Below the pieces are notes generated by a model, which made no database searches, was not told the DNA's origin, and worked only from the letters and a program-made list of their open reading frames with translations. Below, piece after piece: positions 29,563-40,712 of a stretch of DNA of 64,000 nt. The position numbers were made by a program, and so were the translations under genes. The DNA lies in assembly GCA_914767885.1 (NCBI GenBank), contig CAJZBQ010000062.1:496001-560000 (forward strand), given 5' to 3'. The DNA is from Blepharisma stoltei (taxonomy: Eukaryota; Ciliophora; Heterotrichea; Heterotrichida; Blepharismidae). The first letter of the stretch is position 1. Each line of letters begins with the position of its first letter.

Positions 29563-32500
29563 ATGATCAAGAGGGTTACAATCTTGCTTTTTCTGGTTTC
29601 TATTGCATCTGGTGTTGCCATCACAACATTTTCTATATACACATCAACAAAAACCATAAGACAAGTCGCCGACTACACCTTTGCAATTCGAATTATTACA
29701 AATATTCCAAGTGGAGGCTCTATTAAAGTGATTTTTCCAACAATTTTTACTCAGCTGCCCTCCGGATCAAACCAATGCTCTATTTCAGGTGTCTCATCCC
29801 CATCATCAGTAGCATGCTCTTTTTCAGGCCAATACGTGCTGATTACAAATTGTTTTCCTAGTAGTAGTAATAGTGGAAATACAATAAGTTTTACTATAAA
29901 TCAAATTACAAACCCGTTATCTGCGGTCACATCAAGCTCATTCATCATTTATACGTTGTCAGCATCTAATAATATTCTTGATGACATGAGCTCAGGGATG
30001 ACTGCGACTTATGATTACATTTCACTCAAAAGTGCATCACTTATCCCTGGATCACAAATAGCTGGGGCTAAGTCGACCTGAACTATTAATTTAGAAACCA
30101 ATTACCAAACGACTCAAGAAATTGATGTAAAATTTCCTTATTGAAACCAAAATTTGAATGCTCCACAAGCTAGCTTGACTCAGTTTTGCAACGGGGCTGT
30201 CACTTGTACAGCAGTTACCAGTATAGAATTATTTAGATTTTTCGCTTTCTTCAACGTGCATATGCTCGAATGGAATTTTATCAATTAAAGGCAGCTCAGC
30301 CGCAGCTGGAAAGATACAGATCCTTGCAAGTGGGATTTTAAATCCGCCAACTACAGATACAATGTCAGGATTTTCAGTATACACTTCATTAAACAGTGGA
30401 GTTGTTGAATACTATTCAGGCATTACTGTAGGAGTTAATCTGCCAAACACTTTGACTGTTTCTTCTTTGTCGCTGCAGCAGACACAAATAAATCAGATGA
30501 CAACAATGTCTTTTAGCATTCAATGCTCAAATCCTGTGCCTTCAGGCAGTATTTTAATAGTGTCTCTTCCTTCAGATTTTTCTATCACAGACGACTTTTC
30601 AGTTGATGGTGTCTATGGGATTGCTTATAGCTTAAGCTCAAGCGTGTCAAATAATATCATCACGATAACCAATGGCTTTTCAAGCTATTTAACTGCCTTA
30701 TCAGCTATTCAGTTTGAAATTTCTAATATAAAGAATCCTTCCTCAATGAAAGCTACTGGAGCAATTAATGTTCTCCTTAAGACAAACACTTATGGACTGA
30801 TTTGTGAAACTTCAACAAGCTATACTCTACAATCAACTTCAGGAAATATTAAAAACGTTATTATTACTCCGCTATCTTATACAATTAATGCAAATACGAC
30901 TTATTCATTCGCCTTCGAGCCTTCAGATCCAATCCCTCAAAGCGGTGCAATTATGGTAACCGCTCCATCACAAATTTCATTTACGAATTCTGCAATTAGT
31001 ACATGCTACAATATAATATCTGGGCTTAGTCCTAATGCTCAATGTGAAGTTAAGAGCTCAAAATATTTATTTATAACTAATGCTTTTTCAAGTGATTATA
31101 GTAGCGGAGTTCTTAGCTTCCAACTGAATAATGCAGTGAATCCTGGAACAATACAAGTAAGTGATCCTTTTATAGTAGAAACGTATACCAGTAGTGAGTT
31201 TCTGTATCTTATTGATTATGATGCTTCTGCAACTATAACAGCGACATCTGATTCTTTAAAAGGAGTAACAATTGCGCCATCTTCGTTTACAACTGGAGAT
31301 ATTACGACATATACATTTAGTATTAATACCAGAAATACTATCCCTCAAGGAGGAGGCTTAAAAATTGTCTTCCCGGAAGAAATTTCAATTCAAGATATAG
31401 GGTTTTACCCTAATTAGCCCTATAAGGGAAGATGAAACCCGATGGAATCGTCGAGTTGGTCAAACCAACTTAGTGCGTTGGTCGGACAAATTCACTTGCT
31501 GGTTGGACCAACTCGATGATTCCACCGGGAATCATCTGCCCTTATATCGCTAATTAGGGTAAAACCCTATACGACAGTTAAATGCCAAAATGCTGTAGGA
31601 ATTGACTCGTCATTTACTTGCACAAATACTTACAACTCAATTACTATATCTAATGGATTTTTATCTTCTTCATTTCAGCCTGGACTTATTAGTTTTACAA
31701 TAGGCTCTATAAAAAATCCTGGCTCTCTTAAGGCATCAAAGTCATTTCAAGTGTTTACATCATATTCAGGCTTAACTATTGACTCAATGACACAGGGAAT
31801 AACTATTCAGATGCAAACTCCTCATACTCTTCAAGCCTCAATCAGCTCTGCAAGCTATACAGTTGGGGAGACCACAAGCTACACGCTGAAAATAACACCG
31901 TATAATGCTTTACCTGCAAACTCTGGGCTTCAAATTGTCCCTCCATCAGATTTGGTAATTCTGCCATCAGTGCAATGCGAAGCAAGCGGGATTACAGCTT
32001 TTACTGTCAGCTGTGCACTTGAGGGAAGCTCATTGATTGCTGAATTGACTTTTTCAGCACAAGTAACTTCTCAGTTTTCCTTGCAGATTTCTCAAATAAT
32101 TAATCCAAGCTCAACCAAGCCTACTCAGTCTTTTGGAATAACTACAACTTCAGAAGGCTATTCAGTTGATTCACTGCAATCAGGGCTGAGTATTCAAATG
32201 ATAACCCCTGGAAAGCTGAATTCTGCATCTGTTTTTACCCAGGACACAGGCATTTCAGTTACCACTGATTACACCTTTACTCTAGAGCTCAACCATCAGG
32301 TTCCAACAGGTGGATATGTTGAAATTCAAATCCCAAGCCAAATTACTATGACTTCTAACATAAAATGCAAAGAAATTGACTATGTTCAATGCGAAATGGC
32401 TGGGAATAACATTCTTCAAATATTTCTTTTTGGCCAGTCGATTAGTAGCAATTTGAATTTTTCTGTTGAAAATCTGAAAAACTATCAATTCACAACGGCA

Positions 32501-35500
32501 TCAAGTCCATTTGTGCTAACTACAAAGACATCAGATGGATATTCAATCGATACGATTAATGGCAATGTCATAGTTTTTACTTGCAATTCTCCATGCCAAG
32601 AATGTGATACTCTTCCAGATAGCTGTGTCTCCTGCTCTCCATCGTCATCCACTCCATACTACTGAAGCAACAGCTGCCATTCTTCATGCCAGCCTGGATG
32701 GGTAGACGTAGATGGCTCCTTAAATTGCATTCAATGCAGCTCCAACTGCCAGACTTGCTCACAGTCAATTTCTAATTGCAGTTCCTGTCCCACATCATTA
32801 CCTTATTTGAAAAATGGTGTATGTGTATCTTCATGCCCAAGTAGTTATCTTACGACCTCATCAAAGGAGTGCTTACAGTGTAACTCTAACTGCAAAACCT
32901 GTGGACCTGATATAAATACTTGCAAAACTTGCAGCTCTGGAATGTATTTATATAAGGGTACATGCATTAATTCTTGCTCAGCTGGAGTCATGATTACTGT
33001 TGGAAATGCATGCCAAGACTGCAGCACAAACTGCAAGGAATGCATTGAAAACATAAACAAGTGCACTTCATGCAATGAAGGTATGTTTTTATACCAAGAT
33101 AAATGCATTAGTAAATGTCCTCAAAATACAACTATTATTGTAGGTTCAAGCTGTGTGGATTGTGATAACTCATGCAACACTTGCTCTATAGCAACAACGA
33201 ACTGCACATCATGCTTTGATGGATTCTTTTTATATGAAAACCAATGCTTGAGTGCTTGCCCAAGTGGCTTCGGAAGAATTGAGGACTCATGTCAAAAGTG
33301 TTCTGATAATTGTAAGGAGTGCTCAAAAACAGTAGATTCATGTATATCGTGCCCTGAAAACGAGTATCTTTATCAAGGAACTTGTGTAAATTCATGCCCT
33401 CAAAATACAGCTATTCCTGTCAAAAACGAGTGTGTAGAGTGCATTACATCATGCAAAACTTGTAGCGGGAGTCCTGATTCATGTGTGGAGTGCTCATCAG
33501 GATATTATTTTTACCAGAATCAGTGCATTAGTGCTTGCCCACAAGGGACGATCGGAATTAGTGGGAGCTGTGAAAGCTGCGATTCGAATTGCTACTCATG
33601 TGAGAACTCCAAAACAAAGTGCACTGGCTGCAGTGACTCAAAAATTCTTTATAAAAGCAGCTGCTATGATTCTTGCCCCTCATCAACAATCAAGATTGGC
33701 AATGAGTGCCTTGAGTGCGACTCTTCATGCCTCACATGCATTAGCTCAACAAAAACTTGTGTTACTTGTGCAAACGATCTTATTCTTTATGAAGGATCTT
33801 GCTATGACATCTGTCCTTCAGGCTACCAGCTATACAATAGTTCTTGTATTGCTATCGGTCTTCTCCCTGATGAGTGTTCATCTGGTTGTGGATCTGCTGA
33901 GCTTAAAAATACTGTTTGTGATCCCGCATGCAACGTCAAGGCTTGCAATTATGATGACGAACTTTGCTTACCAGCACAGAATAATACAGATTCTAATAAT
34001 ACTGATCACGATTCCTCAGAAAAATTATCAATAGGCGAGGTACCTTTTCCTGCAACAATAGTAGGGGTTTCTTCTATTGTATTTGCTGGTGTAGCTAAAT
34101 TAACAGTTGGAACTTTAATAATGCCGACAACTGTTGGGGTATGGGGAATATTAGAGACTTTCTCTTGGGGTGCTATTGGAATTTCACTCATAGAAGTTCA
34201 AGACGTCAAAACTAGAAGGAGGCTAATGGATATCTCTGATTTTGATGCCAATGATATATTTTTTACTTTAGTAATTGTGTTTTCACTGCACATCTGCTTC
34301 AATATTTTGTTTATAGCACTTTATCACGGTTACTTTACAAAAATTGATAAGGAGCATAAAATGTGAATCAAAAACCATAAATGAACTACTACCTCAATTA
34401 CTGTTCTCTCTGTATTTTCATTTAAGTTCATGAGGCTGCTTTATTCCTGCTCGCCATATAAGATCAAATTTGGGAGATCTTCTACAATCTATTTACCTCT
34501 TATCATCTTCACGTTTAGCAGTGCAATTTTGACTACAATCCCGATGCTGATCATTCTTGTATACATTCTTTATAAGTACCCAATTGATAATTCAATTTAC
34601 TCCCAAACTTTGGATAGCTTAATAATCTCCTTGCTCGTGGCAGTTTTGTCGCTTATTGAATCTGTTCTGATATCTTATAGAATAGGAAAAGAGACACTCC
34701 CACATAGAGCCCTCATATCTATTTCTCCTGAGCATACATATGATTCTATGCCAATGTCAGCAGACATTGCCACATCACGGTCAGGCAAAAAATTGCTAAA
34801 TTTAAGTGAGGCAAATAATACCATAAATTCTGAATTACCCAGTGAATTTAAAGACACAAACACCAATTTTGAGTCAGAAATGGGCGAAACTCAATCACAA
34901 ATAGAGACTAATCGAGCAATGTTCGAAAAAAATGAAATGAGTCAGTCAGATATTTCCGCTCTCGATGAGTTTCAAATTCAACCTAAAGATACAAAAATTT
35001 TCACTATGATAGAGCATGACCTCGAATTAGATTTGGATACTGCAGTTGTAGATAAGAACGACCCAGAGTGCATTTCAGTGTTTTATAAGCCTGGGAATAA
35101 AAGAGTTGTTGTGAAGCAGCTTTTTCAAAATAATACGAGCATTGACTTAAAGAATTATACATTTATGAGATGTGGTGCTGAAGCTGCTTATTTTATGGAT
35201 AAAATAAGCCATGAAGAAATTGAGGTTCGCAGAAATTATAAAGGAGGCAAAATAGTTGACATAGAAGAAGACAAGAAAGTGTATTTAATTGGAAGGAATG
35301 TAATAAATGAAGAACAGTTTGACTTTAATAATGGAATTGTGGATGAGAATGATTTTGAATGCGTTTTAGTAACTCATCTACCAACTGGGATTACAGTAAA
35401 AATTAAAAAGCCCTTTAGTGGGTTTCCAATACTGGATGCTAGGACTAATCTGCCTACGAAGAGCATTGTCAATAGCTACGATCCATCAACAATTAACGTG

Positions 35501-36253
35501 AATAAATCAAACATTCATTTCGCTACTCTTACTATAGATGGAAAAACTGTTAAAGTTCGAAGAAATTTCAAAGATGCAAAGATCGTGGACATTTATGAAA
35601 ATACTGCAGATATTGAGCTAGATGCAGACTCTACATTCTCAGGTTTTGAAAAAAATGAAGATCCGCTAATAGCTCTATCTGAGTCAGAAATCCCAAGTCC
35701 GAGGTTCTCCTCAGAAAATTCGACACCTTTTACTCTTGATATGAGCTTCAAAGGTGGAGACCAAGAATTTTCTGATGTCTCATTCAGCAGGCCATCTGTG
35801 GATTTTGAGTACTCTGATTCTGACACTGAAATCCCTAAAACTCCTCGAGCATTTACTCCTGAAGAAAACAAAGAAGCGGTAGAGCCTTGGTTTATGCAGA
35901 AAATTTTCACAAGGGATTCAAAAGCCAAAGATGCGAGAGATTTGGTGGCAGAAGATATTGCAGAAAATGATGGCAATGCTGCTATACAAGTAACCCCAGC
36001 AGTTAAAAGCAGAAAGAAAAAGGTAAAAGAAACTTTATCCTTAAAAGAGCTAGAGGATATTAAAGCAAGAAGAATGAATCCAAAGAAGCTTCCACCGATT
36101 AAAACGGTGGAGAAGTTCAGAGGCCCGTTTCTTAACCAAATAGATGAAGAAGATGCTACTTTTGGAGTCATCCATATTGATGAAAATGCTGCGGACAAGG
36201 ATTTCGATTTCTTAAGAATCACAATAACAGAGCAGGCGCATGGCTGAGAATAG
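29563..36253 (+). CDS. Large surface membrane protein: beta-repeats, Cys-rich repeats, LNR-like motif, TM helices, cytosolic repeats
   Basis: 2,166 aa after removing a 16-nt intron (30221-30236) and the IES 31396-31569, with TGA as Trp. Order: signal peptide (ILLFLVSIASGVA); six or more ~115-residue repeats each with a (I/V)PxGGxIxIxxP motif; ~10 furin-like CxxC repeats; a Lin12/Notch-like LKNTVCDPACNVKACNYD block; about five or six transmembrane helices between ~34040 and 34680; and a cytosolic tail with two ~100-residue repeats (DKNDPECISVF..., DENDFECVLVT...). The layout fits the large receptor-like surface proteins common in ciliates. Ligand and role are unknown. The frame stays open throughout, arguing for one gene. 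Confidence 0.88.
30221..30236 (+). other. 16-nt intron
   Basis: GTATAGAATTATTTAG. Splicing shifts the frame to join ...AVT to NFSLSSTC and the rest of the gene. Confidence 0.88.
31396..31569. repeat. Palindromic IES (174 bp) in the surface-protein gene
   Basis: Termini TATAGGGTTTTACCCTAATTAG and its complement are near perfect; an inner CGAGTTGGTC/GACCAACTCG pair follows. Excision between TA and TA joins IQD to TTVKCQN in frame. The ends are themselves short hairpins (GGGTTTTACCC). Confidence 0.95.
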
Positions 36254-37268
36254 CAAATTGTGTTCTTCAGTCCCGGACGACTTGCCAAGCAAATTGTATG
36301 GGAGAAGTCTTGAGTCCCTCAGAGACTGAGTGAATCCGATCCTAACTCCCCCCCCTTTAAATTGGAACAAAATATCGGTAAAATTTTCACTTTTTTGGTA
36401 AATTAACCCCCCTTTAAATTGGAATAAAATTTAATTTTATAATAAAAAATTATATATAAATTTTTATCTAAAAAGTTTTGATATAAGTTAAATGTTTCTT
36501 CTTAACTAAAATTAAAAATTTAGTTATATCTTGCTCGTTTTTAAAGAAAAAAGTATAAAGGGCAGGGCATCTTATTTAAATAAATCTATTATCCTTAATT
36601 GCTAAATTTTAAAACAAAATTAAAATTTTTTTTTTTTAAAAAATTTTCAAAAACATTTTTGTTTTTTTTGATAAAAATGATATTTTTTTATTTGGATAGT
36701 TTTGATATAAATTCAATAGGAATTCTTTATAAAATTTCAAAATTTACTTATTTCTTGCTTTATTTTAAAGAATAGAGTATAAATAACATCTTATTTAAAC
36801 AAAATTAGCACTTTGATCGATAAATTTTCTAAAAATTTTTTTTTTTAATTTTTTTTATCAATAAAAATAATAATTTTTGTGTAAATAATTTTGATACCAA
36901 TTAATATTGGCGTATTAACTAATAATGAAAATTTAGTTATATCTTGCTTTGTTTTAAAGGATAAAGAGTAAATAGCATTTTATTAAACAAATTTATTGAT
37001 CTAATTCGATATGTTTTTTTGAATTTTTTTTTTTTAAATTTTTATATATAATTTTTTTTTTAAAAAAATTTATATATTAATATTTGTTTTTAAAAAAACA
37101 AATTTAACCCCCCTTTAAATTGGAACAAAATTTTTAGTTCCAATTTAAAGGGGGGGAGTAAGGAGTGCCAAGATAATTGATATAGAGAATTCATTAAATG
37201 TCTGCTGCTCTGGAGTTAATAGGGCAGTTAATCAAATAAAACTAAAACTTAAATTGCCAATGAGATAG
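36240..37268 (+). CDS. Small protein gene (70 aa), IES-split, overlapping the previous gene
   Basis: The ATG at 36240 overlaps the last 14 nt of the large surface-protein gene in another frame. Excising the IES 36343-37158 joins DWVNPIL to RSAKIIDIEN and gives MAENSKLCSSVPDD... ending LKLKLPMR at TAG (37266-37268). Helical C-terminal half; no family recognised. The in-frame join across an 816-bp element is the main support. Confidence 0.6.
36343..37158. mobile_element. Large IES with CCCCCTTTAAATTGGAAC termini (816 bp)
   Basis: TAACTCCCCCCCC then TTTAAATTGGAACAAAA at the left; TTCCAATTTAAAGGGGGGGAGTAA at the right, with further inverted copies just inside each end. The interior is extremely AT-rich and contains three diverged repeats of a ~200-nt unit (ATATCTTGCT...TAAAGAATA...AAATA) and no ORF. 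Confidence 0.93.
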
Positions 37269-37362
37269 ACGTCATAGGGTAAAAGTATAATATTTTGCTA
37301 ATTATAATGTTAATAAATAAATATTTGGATCCCCCTGGCATTAAAAAATTAAATATTAATTA

Positions 37363-37989
37363 ATGTACACACAATCTGATATTATTGATATAAGTTTACT
37401 GACAAGTATTTCCCATGCAAACACCATCACGGAGCTGCCTGAATCACAAATAAAGAATCTGATCTCATCCAATTCTACCCCTTTTTTGCTTGGCTTACCT
37501 GCAATTATATCCTACCTTCGATTAAAATTAAATGACGAAGAAATCATGGCTAAGCTAAAGATTTCAGAAGAAGTCCTAGATAACTTAACTGTCCAGATCG
37601 TCCCTAGAAAGATATCGAAAGTAGTAACCCAGTATGAAGCGCCATGCAAAATCTGCGGTTCAGGAAGAGTTTATATTAATATAAAAGAGCATCTTAGAAC
37701 CGCTCACTTTTATGATAAACAGCAAAAGAAAGAATACATTGAAGCAAATGGAATAAAGAATCATTTGCACGAAGAAAAGCAGAAGCAAACCCCAAAAACT
37801 GCTTCATATCCTAAAACAGAAGGGAATTATATTCAGTGCTATGTCTGCTTACGAGACATTAACAAGCGACATTGGCATGACCACGCCATCTGCCATTTAG
37901 GAGGTTACATGATTTTTTGTGATCGCTGCAATCGGTACATGAATAGAGACAAGTACAAGCGGCACATGAAAATGCGGCATTGTATTTAA
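37363..37989 (+). CDS. C2H2-type zinc-finger protein
   Basis: 208 aa. Three zinc-binding clusters are visible: CKICGSGRVYINIKEHLRTAH (~residue 97), CYVCLRDINKRHWHDHAICH (~162) and CDRCNRYMNRDKYKRHMKMRH (~186). The N-terminal ~85 residues are helical. Likely a nucleic-acid or ubiquitin-related zinc finger; target unknown. Confidence 0.82.
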   Translation: MYTQSDIIDISLLTSISHANTITELPESQIKNLISSNSTPFLLGLPAIISYLRLKLNDEEIMAKLKISEEVLDNLTVQIVPRKISKVVTQYEAPCKICGSGRVYINIKEHLRTAHFYDKQQKKEYIEANGIKNHLHEEKQKQTPKTASYPKTEGNYIQCYVCLRDINKRHWHDHAICHLGGYMIFCDRCNRYMNRDKYKRHMKMRHCI

Positions 37990-37998
37990 TTTTTTTAA

Positions 37999-39248
37999 TT
38001 AATAGTCCATGATTCTTCTTTTCGGAGGCGTTCTGCGGTGGCTTTCTTTAATTGTGTTTGATCTTGTAAAAAGCCCCTGTCTAGCTTCAAAAAGCTTCAG
38101 CTGCTTGATGAAGCCTTGATTGGGTTCGACAATATATCGCTGGCTTTTCAAATATTCTACACACTGTTCAAAAGGAATATCATACTCTTTCATTAAAAAC
38201 ATCGTTACAATGGTGGCACTTCTAGAAATTCCTTGAGCGCAATGAACGAGGACTGCTGCGCTGCCTCCGGAGAGCATGATTTCTTTGGCTTCGTCTATGA
38301 ATTTAAAGGCTTTTTGGAAGTGATAGTGGATTTTTTCTTCTTCGCTATCTTCTACAAAGACTCTGCAGTACCTTATCCCGTGCTCTTTGAAAGCATTTTT
38401 TACATTTTTTGTGGAGTTTAGGACATGTGTGATACCCAAAGTCCTTAAAACATCGTAATTTTCTGCATGTTCGTGGTTTCCTAGCTCTCCCATCCTTGAT
38501 CAAACGTTTAAATTGAAAATTCCCATGAATTGGTATAGCGTGGATAAGCTATAACTATCCCCTACCCCGCCTAAAATCTACTAACTATATTTGACAATTA
38601 TGAGTCTTAGAGATATTGCTTCATAGCTTGCTACTGTATTGTACACTGCATTCTCTAAGAGCATAAATACTTTATATGGAAACAATTAAAATATAAAAAT
38701 TTTACGTTAATAATTGTTCGGTGTAATTTTTATTGTCTTCATTCTTGATCAAACGATCGCAGCTGTTATCAAGAATGGAAGATTAAGTATAAAAACTTTG
38801 GAATGATCTCATTAGGGAAGCCACAAGGAATGCAAGGATAATGTGGAACAGAAAATCCCTCTGCTAGAAAAGGGTATCTAATTAAGAATTCTTCATATTC
38901 ATTGTCAAATAGATGAACTTCTCTGCATTTTTGTGCTTTCAACAGATTTTCGAGATTTCGTGCTACTAATGCACCTTCGACATCACTTCCGATGATTATA
39001 CAATACCTCCTTATTTTTGTTAAAGAGCTTTCTTGAGGGTATAATGAACAAATGTCTTTCAAGGTAAAATTTGAAGAGAAAGGAGGCTGTACAGGAATAT
39101 GCAGGCTTTCTTTTAAATGTTTAGCATCAAATTTTTCTCTCTGACGTATTTCAAAGACTATTAATGATTTTCTGAAATTTTGCGTTAAGTTAAATAGATA
39201 CTCTTGTCTAAGATTTCTCAAATTTTCTATTACTTCTAAACTCTGCAT
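37999..39248 (-). CDS. Rhodanese-dual specificity phosphatase fusion, split by an IES
   Basis: 315 aa after removing 38482-38783; the join makes the classic DSP start NEIIPKFLYL-GNHEHAENYDVLRTLGITHVLN. The N-terminal ~140 residues are a rhodanese-like domain (LIVFEIRQREKFDAKHLKESLHIP) whose active-site loop reads IIGSDVEGAL with no Cys, so that domain is probably regulatory. The DSP has an intact HCAQGISRS signature. The order resembles MK-STYX/MAPK phosphatases, which control MAP kinases. The ATG at 38493 lies inside the IES. Confidence 0.92.
38482..38783. mobile_element. IES (302 bp) between the rhodanese and DSP parts
   Basis: TA-bounded. The termini TAGCTCTCCCATCCTTGAT and ATCAAGAATGGAAGATTA are inverted. 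CTTGATCAAACG occurs directly repeated near each end. Excision restores the reading frame. The termini differ from the other families. Confidence 0.93.
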
Positions 39249-40032
39249 TTCGAGATCTTAATATTTTATTTTTTTGTCAAGTTATTAATTTTTATTCAAA
39301 TTTGGTAGAGAATCACTAAGCTAGACATTTGAAGCTTTTATATAAGCTTTCTGCATCTAAATCCTCAATCCTTTATCGAAATTCTCTCAAAGATTCCATG
39401 AAAATCGGAAATTAATTAAAGATTCTCTTATAGTCAAATATGAAATCCCATTCCTAACCTATCTCAAATCTAATTATAATAACGAATATAGAGATATTAA
39501 AGGATAAACAAATATCAACAATTTTAATGCGATGCTTAGCTTATTTCATTATTTGTATTGCATGCTCTATGTCTTATCGTTAGTGCATAAAACACAGTGT
39601 GGAAAAACATTTTAAAATAAAATTCTAACTTTCCCTCCTCTGTGAGCGATAAAAACCTTTGAAAAATCCTTATTTTTTGTTTTAAAGCCCACCCTTTGTG
39701 AGCGAACAAAAAATGTTTTTGATATAATTTTTTTTCTGAAAAATATTTTGATATATAAATGATAATTATTATAATAAAATCTTAAATTTATTCGGTTTAA
39801 TTTTAGACAGCTTGCATTTTAAAATAAATTTGCAAAGTAAATTAATTTTAGCTTCCAAATTGGGAATTATAAATTTTAAAAAAAAGTGACCTAAATTTTT
39901 TTATTCGCTCACAGAGGGGAAAAATATGCATTTTTTGAAATGATTTTTAGCCTCCATCATTTATCAATAAAAGTGGTTGGTTTATCAATAAAAGTGGTTG
40001 ATTTATCAAACAAGGAGTGATTAAGTAACAAA
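39249..40032. other. Intergenic region holding one IES
   Basis: Apart from the MITE at 39626-39924 it is AT-rich with no gene seen. A tandem pair of TTTATCAATAAAAGTGGTTG lies at about 39960-40000, just upstream of Tsr3. Confidence 0.5.
39626..39924. mobile_element. MITE-type IES, intergenic (299 bp)
   Basis: TAACTTTCCCTCCTCTGTGAGCG at the left with a tandem CCCACCCTTTGTGAGCGAAC copy inside; TTCGCTCACAGAGGGG near the right. Orientation opposite to the copy at 4271. Confidence 0.85.
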
Positions 40033-40659
40033 ATGGAAAAAGGAAGACGAATTAAAGTAGCTATGTGAGATTTCGGACATTGCGACCCCAAGCGATGCAC
40101 AGGAAGAAAACTAGCTCGAGAAGGGAAAATTAGATTAATAAAACCTTACAAAAAATTCAGTGGCGTAATTCTGAGTCCTCTGGCAACTAAAACAATTTCA
40201 TGTGAAGATACAAACATAATTCTTGAGCATGGAATATGTGTGATTGACTGCTCATGAGCTCGATTGGAAGAAATCAATTTTGGAAAGCTACACAACGGTA
40301 ATGAAAGAATTTTGCCTTTATTAATTGCTGCAAATTCAGTGAATTATGGAAAGCCTATGAAATTGACCTGCGTGGAAGCGATAGCAGCTTCACTCATAAT
40401 TTGTGGATTGCAAGAGGCTGCGAACCCTTTACTCGAGTCATTTGGGTGGGGTCCTGAATTTATAAGAATTAATCAAGATTTATTGGAAGGCTACTTAAAT
40501 GCAGAAAACGAGCAAGAGGTTATTGATGCACAAGCACAGTTTCAAGAAACTGGAAATATGCAGCAGCAAAATGTACCGACATTCCCCCCTGCTGACTCTT
40601 CTGAGGAAGAAGAAGAAGAAGAGGAAAACAATGAAGAGGAACCAGAGCAAGACCAATAA
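40033..40659 (+). CDS. TSR3: 18S rRNA aminocarboxypropyltransferase Tsr3
   Basis: 208 aa with two TGA codons as Trp (MWDFGHCDPKRCTGRKL and CSWARLEE, both conserved Trp sites). The core blocks GHCDPKRCTGRKLAR, SPLATKTIS, VIDCSWARL, RILPLLIAANSVNYGKPMKLTCVEAIAA and GWGPEFIRIN match the Tsr3 family end to end. Tsr3 transfers the acp group from SAM to a pseudouridine-derived base in 18S rRNA late in cytoplasmic 40S maturation. The acidic C-terminal tail is usual. Confidence 0.95.
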
Positions 40660-40712
40660 AGATATTACTAGCCAGCACAAAGCCGCATATAATTAAATAT
40701 AACCACGATTAC

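Noticed and set aside
38479-38493. ATG at 38493 as start of the DSP phosphatase
   Set aside because: It is inside the IES. The rhodanese exon upstream restores the conserved FLYLGN strand.
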